A stretch of DNA of 8,690 nucleotides, from assembly GCA_964460345.1 (NCBI GenBank), contig CAYWRO010000114.1:1-8690 (forward strand), read 5' to 3'. Within the stretch, counting starts at the first letter, position 1, and each line of letters starts with the position of its first letter. The notes below the pieces were generated by a model. It made no database searches and was not told the origin of the DNA. It was given only the letters and a program-made list of their open reading frames with translations. The position numbers and the translations under genes were made by a program. The DNA is from CAYWRO01 sp964460345 (GTDB lineage Bacteria > Planctomycetota > Phycisphaerae > Phycisphaerales > UBA1924). Positions 5,317-8,690 of the stretch are shown here, piece by piece.

Positions 5317-6618
5317 TCAGCCGCCGCGGCGCTGGCTGGCTTCGGCCCGGCGGCGCGCCTTGACGGCGGGGTCGACGTTCATGATTTCGCGGAGGTTCTT
5401 CTCAAAGGAGTCCCAGTCGGGGTGGCCGCCGTAGCGGGCCTTGTTGTCCGTGCTGATGATGAAGGACCATCCCCAGCTTCTTGGATTGTCGCTGCGGGTG
5501 ATCGGCACGCCGTTGGAGTTGCGATAGAGCTGATCGGTGCTGGGGGGCGCGAGCAGGATGGCGTGGTTGAGTTCGCGGTTCTTGAAGAATCGCTCCACGG
5601 CCTTGGTGTTGCGCTCGATGACCTTTTCCGCTTCCTCGCCCTGCAGGTTGTTGAAGCGCTCGCCGAAGTTGGCGGCGATGCCGACGACGTCGACGTCGGC
5701 GTAGTAGCGCGACTGGATCTGGTTCATGCGCTGGATGATGCCGGTGGAGGTGGGGCGCGTCGGATCGAAGAGATAGATGACGGTGATGCGGCCGTGCGGC
5801 TCGGGACGGGTGCCGAAGTAGTTGTCTTCCGGCAGTTCGAAGGAGGGCGCCTCGTGCTCGACCTTTTCGGCGAGGGAGTCGTATTCGGCCTTGCCGAGGT
5901 TGAGCCCGCGCCACGGCCAGCGCGTGTTTTCGTAGTCCGCCTCATCGGGCATTTCGAACTCGACGTCGATGCGGTCGCCGGGCTTGACGGCGACATTGAG
6001 GTCGCGGACGCGCCGCGCCTCGCGGCGCTTGGCTTCCAGGGCGGAGGCGAGATTGCCGGGGATGGCCGCGGCGTCTTCGGCGGTCTCGGCGAGCAGGAGC
6101 TTGACGGCGTCGGTGACGGCCTCGGAGCGGACGTCGGCGAAGCGGAGGTGGCCGGCGCGATCGATGAAGTAGTAATCCGGGTCCTGGTCTACTTTGAGCG
6201 CGTTGCGGAACTTGCCCTCGGCGTCAAAGGCGACGCGATGCTCGACCTTCTTCTCTTCAAGCTTGGCCGCGGCCTCTTCCCAACCGGTGGCGTGGTGCAC
6301 GGCCAGGACGATGAGGCCTTCATCGGCGTGGCGGCGGTGGAGGCGCTGGGTCTTGGCCAGTTCGGCTGTGGAGGTCGGGTTCCAGGAGGCGAAGGTGGCG
6401 ATCAGGACGACCTTGCCCGTCATGTCGGCGGGGGTGAGGGCTTCGCCGTTGGTCCACTCGCTCAGGCCCGCCCAGGCTTCGACGGGGAAGGGAGCCAGTT
6501 CCATCTGGTCCAGGGCTTCGCGGCGGGCGCCGACGCCTTCGCGGGCGATGTCGTCTGCGAGAAGCGGGGCGGAGCAGGCCAGGAGGGCGAGGGCGGCGGT
6601 CACGGTGGCGGTCTTCAT
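5317..6618 (-). CDS. secreted double thioredoxin-fold paralog lacking all redox cysteines
   Basis: A 433-residue paralog of the next gene. Shared blocks include DDIxREG near the mature N-terminus, LAPxP, ADV after the first domain and DPxVKARxxAE at the C-terminus. A signal peptide runs to about residue 21. Both thioredoxin-like domains lack catalytic cysteines: ATFASWNPTS at 74-83 and LFDPTRPTS at 283-291 replace the WCxxC sites. The only cysteine in the chain is Cys15, inside the leader (LLAC could also be read as a lipobox). The mature protein is thus unable to do thiol chemistry. It may be a binding, chaperone-like or structural partner of its paralog. The ATG at 6618 is chosen over an upstream open frame to 6789 because it starts the signal peptide and has AGGAG ten bases upstream (6629-6633). 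It is probably the first gene of the trx-trmL-lipoprotein unit. Confidence 0.9.
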   Translation of the reverse strand: MKTATVTAALALLACSAPLLADDIAREGVGARREALDQMELAPFPVEAWAGLSEWTNGEALTPADMTGKVVLIATFASWNPTSTAELAKTQRLHRRHADEGLIVLAVHHATGWEEAAAKLEEKKVEHRVAFDAEGKFRNALKVDQDPDYYFIDRAGHLRFADVRSEAVTDAVKLLLAETAEDAAAIPGNLASALEAKRREARRVRDLNVAVKPGDRIDVEFEMPDEADYENTRWPWRGLNLGKAEYDSLAEKVEHEAPSFELPEDNYFGTRPEPHGRITVIYLFDPTRPTSTGIIQRMNQIQSRYYADVDVVGIAANFGERFNNLQGEEAEKVIERNTKAVERFFKNRELNHAILLAPPSTDQLYRNSNGVPITRSDNPRSWGWSFIISTDNKARYGGHPDWDSFEKNLREIMNVDPAVKARRRAEASQRRGG

Positions 6619-6834
6619 GGGGAGCGGTCTCCTGCGACGGATGGGGCCGGCACGATCAGCGCGGCGAAGGGCGCCGGCCGGGCCGGCGGCGGGGGAACGA
6701 AACTCGGGATGTACGCGCTCGACGGGCAGGTGAACCATACCCGAAGAGTGGAGTGACTGCACGCAGCGGCGCGGCACGAATGTGCCCAAGCGCCTGCAGG
6801 ATCAGGAGATTGGACGCCCGGGACGCGGCTTTGT
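6619..6834. other. 216-base intergenic region, likely leader/promoter of the thioredoxin-fold operon
   Basis: This lies between the TrmH-family gene stop and the first thioredoxin-fold gene, both minus strand. It holds AGGAG at 6629-6633 and a perfect seven-pair inverted repeat at 6672-6688 (arm CGCCGGC, loop CGG) 53 bases before the ATG. A weak TATGGT hexamer is near 6740 on the minus strand. I see no convincing -35 and no gene. Confidence 0.4.
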
Positions 6835-7881
6835 TCACGCCGTCGGGCGATTCCGAAGCGTAGCGTCGCCGCGGTCCGCCAGCGCGTGCAGGGCGATCGC
6901 GGCGGCGACGGCGACGTTGAGGCTGTCGACGCCCGCGGCCATCGGGATGCGGACGAGGTCATCGGCCAGGGCGCGGGCGGCGGGGGTGAGGCCGGGGCCT
7001 TCCGCCCCCACGAGGAGGGCGATGGGGGCGGCGGGGCGTTCGCCATCCGCGCCGGCAGAAGCCCAGTCGGCGACCGGCGTCGCTTCGCCGTCCGTGACGA
7101 GGGCGGCCAGGCGGCGGCCGGCCCGCTTCACGGCAGCCAGCGCTTCGGGCCAGGGAGCCACGCGCGTGAAGGGGACGGACAAGGCGTGCCCGGCGGAGAC
7201 GCGGATCGCCTTGCGGTAGAGAGGATCGGCGCAGCGGGGAGAAAGCAGGACGGCGGCGACGCCGAACGCCGCGGCGTTGCGGAAGAGGCCGCCGATGTTG
7301 TCGTGGTTGGCGAGGTCTTCCAGGATGAGCAGGGACGCTTCGGCGGGGAGTGCCGCCAGCAGGTCCGCCAGCGGCGGTTCATCGGGGCGGATGCCGGCGG
7401 CGAGGACGCCTCGGTGGATGTGAAAGCCGGTGATGGCGTCCATCACGGGCTGCTCGGCGAGGTAGATGGGGACATCCGGCGGCAGGCGGGCCAGGGCGTC
7501 TTCGATCGCCTCGCGGCGAGCGGGGGTGAGGAGGAGGGAGTGGATTCCGGGGCGGGAAAGAGCGGGCGGGCGGGAGGCCTGCGCGGCGGAAGTGGCGAGG
7601 TGAATCAGGTGGCGGACGACGACTTCCCCTTCGGCCATGAAGAGAGGAACGGGCGGGAGGTCCGGGCCGGTGAGATCTGTGCTTTCCGTCACAGGCGGGA
7701 CGCCTGTGCCACGGGTTGGGGTGGGGGGAGTCACAGGCGGGACGCCTGTGCCACGGGGTGGGGTGGGGTGGGTCACAGGCGGGAGGCCTGTGCCACGGGG
7801 TGTCTTCAGGTGCGCATCGCGGATGTTGCGGTAGGGGGCAACGCGGGGGTCGTCGAGGGAGTTGATGGGGATGACGGGCAT
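6835..7881 (-). CDS. TrmH/SpoU-family RNA 2'-O-methyltransferase with an in-frame repeat insertion
   Basis: A 348-residue SPOUT enzyme that should transfer a methyl group from S-adenosylmethionine to a ribose 2'-OH of tRNA or rRNA. The exact target is not readable. Motif 1 is LANHDNIGGLFRNAAAFG (190-207, with Asn195 and Arg201), motif 2 LLVGAEGPGL (289-298) and motif 3 RIPMAAGVDSLNVAVAAA (311-328). An N-terminal substrate-binding domain precedes them, with FMAEGEVVVRHL at 81-92. In relatives the PYRNIRDAHL block (17-26) is normally followed closely by that AEG motif. Here about 54 residues intervene, 39 of them three Pro-rich 14-residue units (RGTGVPPVT type) coded by the DNA repeat at 7688-7801. 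The ATG at 7881 starts the usual DPRxAPYRxxRDA block. The frame is open to 8268, but that part overlaps the divergent lipoprotein gene. Only 18 bases separate it from that gene's start. Confidence 0.93.
   Translation of the reverse strand: MPVIPINSLDDPRVAPYRNIRDAHLKTPRGTGLPPVTHPTPPRGTGVPPVTPPTPTRGTGVPPVTESTDLTGPDLPPVPLFMAEGEVVVRHLIHLATSAAQASRPPALSRPGIHSLLLTPARREAIEDALARLPPDVPIYLAEQPVMDAITGFHIHRGVLAAGIRPDEPPLADLLAALPAEASLLILEDLANHDNIGGLFRNAAAFGVAAVLLSPRCADPLYRKAIRVSAGHALSVPFTRVAPWPEALAAVKRAGRRLAALVTDGEATPVADWASAGADGERPAAPIALLVGAEGPGLTPAARALADDLVRIPMAAGVDSLNVAVAAAIALHALADRGDATLRNRPTA
7688..7801. repeat. three tandem 42-base palindromic repeats inside the TrmH-family gene
   Basis: Units start at 7688, 7730 and 7772; the last is partial. 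Each begins GTCACAGGCGGGACGCCTGT and continues GCCACGGG plus a G/T-rich spacer. The core CACAGGCG-gga-CGCCTGTG is an eight-pair palindrome; in unit 3 one arm base is changed (C to G). The 42-base period is exactly 14 codons, so the array stays in frame on the minus strand and encodes PRGTGVPPVTPPTP-like units. The architecture matches the palindrome at 1137-1160. I associate this repeat with dispersed elements in planctomycete genomes; copy number elsewhere cannot be seen here. Confidence 0.9.
7755..7772 (+). other. G-quadruplex motif with one-base loops
   Basis: GGGGTGGGGTGGGGTGGG consists of four G tracts separated by single T bases, the pattern that forms the most stable parallel quadruplexes. 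It lies in the spacer between repeat units 2 and 3, on the template strand of the TrmH-family gene. There it could stall RNA polymerase or replication and help the array expand or contract. Confidence 0.7.
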
Positions 7882-7887
7882 CGGGGG

Positions 7888-7894
7888 TAGACTA
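7888..7894. promoter_or_regulatory. overlapping divergent -10 candidates
   Basis: The 18-base gap between divergent starts contains TAGACT on the plus strand (7888-7893) and TAGTCT on the minus strand (7894-7889), nearly the same bases read both ways. Each fits the TAnnnT pattern and would place transcription start at or next to its ATG, predicting leaderless mRNAs. A TTGATG at 7862-7867 is a possible plus-strand -35 with a long 20-base spacer. No good minus-strand -35 is seen. Confidence 0.35.
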
Positions 7895-7899
7895 GTTCC

Positions 7900-8580
7900 A
7901 TGAAGCGCAAGGCACGAACGGCGGCGTGGGCGGCTTTGGCCGCCGCGGCGATGGCTGGCGGGTGCGACGATGGCTCCAGCAGCTCGGGAGCCGGAGCAGG
8001 CGGGGGAAACCCGATCAACCAGCTCGCCGATGACCCCCAGTCGCTCTACGGCAAGAGCGCGGGGCTCGCCCGCGATGTCGCCGAGGACGCCAGCCAGAGC
8101 GGGGCGGCGGCCACGGGGCTGGCCAACGAGCTCGGCGGGGGCGGCGGGAGCGTCGAAGTCGCCGGGTTGATGTGGACGGCCCCCGCGGCGTGGGCGAGCG
8201 AGACCCCGGGGTCCGATCGGAAGGCCCAGTTCTCCATCCCCGGCGGGGCGACGGTCTACTGGAGCCACTTCGGCAGCGGCGGGCAGGGCGGCAGCACCCA
8301 GGCAAACATCGACCGCTGGGCGAGCCAGGTCCCGGACGGGGAGCCGGAGATCACGAACCTGACCGTCAGCGGCGTGCCGGTGACCATCGTGGCCATCGAG
8401 GGGACCTACGAGGACGGCCCGCCGATGGGGACGAAGGTGCAGCGCCGCCGGTGGGCCCTGCGCGGGGCGATCATCGAGGGGCCGCGGGGGATGGTCTTCA
8501 TCAAAATGACGGGGCCGCGCGAGGCGGTGGCCGGAGCGGCGGGGGCGTTCGACGGGATGGTCCGGGGAATGAAGAAGTAG
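7900..8580 (+). CDS. lipoprotein of unknown function, planctomycete-type
   Basis: A 226-residue protein with a basic, Ala-rich leader ending in MAGGC, so Cys22 is a probable lipidation site. A Ser/Gly-rich tether (about 25-36) and a second Gly-rich linker (about 78-83) follow. The folded part starts near LMWTAPAAW (90-98) and shows blocks I recall from uncharacterised planctomycete lipoproteins: RKAQFSIPGG (107-116), a WSHFGSGGQGG stretch (120-130), then AN-DRW, a VTIVAIEGTYEDG segment and MVFIKMTGP near the C-terminus. No catalytic residues are evident. It is likely exported and membrane-tethered. It is the only complete plus-strand gene here, starting 18 bases from the divergent TrmH-family gene. 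The TAG stop at 8578-8580 is followed directly by a heptamer repeat. No Shine-Dalgarno site is present; the mRNA may be leaderless. Confidence 0.85.
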   Translation: MKRKARTAAWAALAAAAMAGGCDDGSSSSGAGAGGGNPINQLADDPQSLYGKSAGLARDVAEDASQSGAAATGLANELGGGGGSVEVAGLMWTAPAAWASETPGSDRKAQFSIPGGATVYWSHFGSGGQGGSTQANIDRWASQVPDGEPEITNLTVSGVPVTIVAIEGTYEDGPPMGTKVQRRRWALRGAIIEGPRGMVFIKMTGPREAVAGAAGAFDGMVRGMKK

Positions 8581-8615
8581 TTGACAGTTGACAGTGGAGA
8601 GTGGACAGCGGGGAG
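8581..8615. repeat. degenerate heptamer tandem repeat
   Basis: Directly after the TAG stop come TTGACAG, TTGACAG, TGGAGAG, TGGACAG and a poorer CGGGGAG, all in seven-base phase. The first two are identical. I recall TTGACAG-type repeats as dispersed low-complexity elements in several bacterial genomes. A protein-binding site with one-helical-face spacing is less likely, since seven bases is not a helical turn. Confidence 0.65.
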
Positions 8616-8690
8616 GAGGGGCTGCCCTGTTTGAAGGAGGATGGGGGCGGCGGGGTGGCGGCGGGGCCCGGACTGAGGGGGGGAGGGCCC

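Noticed and set aside
5281..6756. 491-residue plus-strand open frame
   Set aside because: It is antisense to the thioredoxin-fold paralog, is rich in Val, Gly, Asp and Ala as expected for the opposite strand of GC-rich coding DNA, and has no domain or signal features.
6619..6789. 57-residue N-terminal extension of the cysteine-free thioredoxin-fold protein
   Set aside because: The ATG at 6618 starts a clean signal peptide with AGGAG ten bases upstream; the extension would bury that signal peptide.
7688..7801. Possible CRISPR array
   Set aside because: Period is 42 bases with near-identical spacers made of G/T runs, only three copies, in frame within a real gene, and no cas genes nearby.
6886..7890. 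334-residue plus-strand open frame with repeated HRRDACATGWGG
   Set aside because: The repeated peptide is the antisense reading of the 42-base repeat, and the rest mirrors the methyltransferase gene, whose motifs are unmistakable on the minus strand.
7882..8268. N-terminal extension of the TrmH-family protein
   Set aside because: The extra 129 residues overlap the divergent lipoprotein gene and are low-complexity Arg/Pro/Ala sequence. The conserved start block begins at 7881.
1..8690. A defence, toxin-antitoxin, prophage or other mobile system
   Set aside because: I found no transposase, integrase, nuclease, reverse transcriptase or toxin motifs. All identified genes are housekeeping, envelope or signalling types.

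Overview
The window is GC-rich bacterial DNA with a strong G/C bias at third codon positions. Several traits point to a planctomycete, most likely Phycisphaerae-like. Genes often lack Shine-Dalgarno sites. There are tandem thioredoxin-fold secreted proteins, Gly/Ser-rich lipoproteins, and the dispersed palindromic repeat GTGGCAC-RGGC...GCCYGTG, which I associate with planctomycete genomes. The lineage is inferred from family resemblance and was not tested by a search.

Layout: the 3' tail of an unidentified plus-strand gene ends at 72. All genes from 166 to 7881 lie on the minus strand. Read in their own direction they are: a TrmH/SpoU-family RNA 2'-O-methyltransferase (7881-6835); two paralogous double-thioredoxin-fold secreted proteins (6618-5317 and 5269-4082); trmL, the tRNA wobble 2'-O-methyltransferase (4056-3514); a small lipoprotein (3502-3257); a membrane-anchored N-acetylmuramoyl-L-alanine amidase (3088-2405); a cytosolic Hanks-type Ser/Thr kinase (2084-1188); and a metallophosphoesterase (1065-166). 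A plus-strand lipoprotein gene (7900-8580) diverges from the methyltransferase with only 18 bases between the two start codons.

The thioredoxin pair, trmL and the small lipoprotein are spaced by 47, 25 and 11 bases and look like one transcription unit. Amidase, kinase and phosphoesterase are separated by 168, 320 and 122 bases and may each have their own promoter. Functional themes are envelope work (secreted thioredoxin-fold proteins, amidase, lipoproteins), RNA modification (two SPOUT methyltransferases) and signalling (kinase, phosphoesterase).

The most unusual points are these. A three-copy, 42-base-period palindromic repeat, with a very strong G-quadruplex motif, sits in frame inside the N-terminal part of the TrmH-family gene. 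One thioredoxin-fold paralog has no cysteine in its mature chain, while its neighbour keeps one CPPC site. The phosphoesterase lacks the usual second metal motif. A heptamer repeat starts directly after a stop codon. I saw no tRNA, rRNA, insertion sequence, integrase, CRISPR array or defence system.
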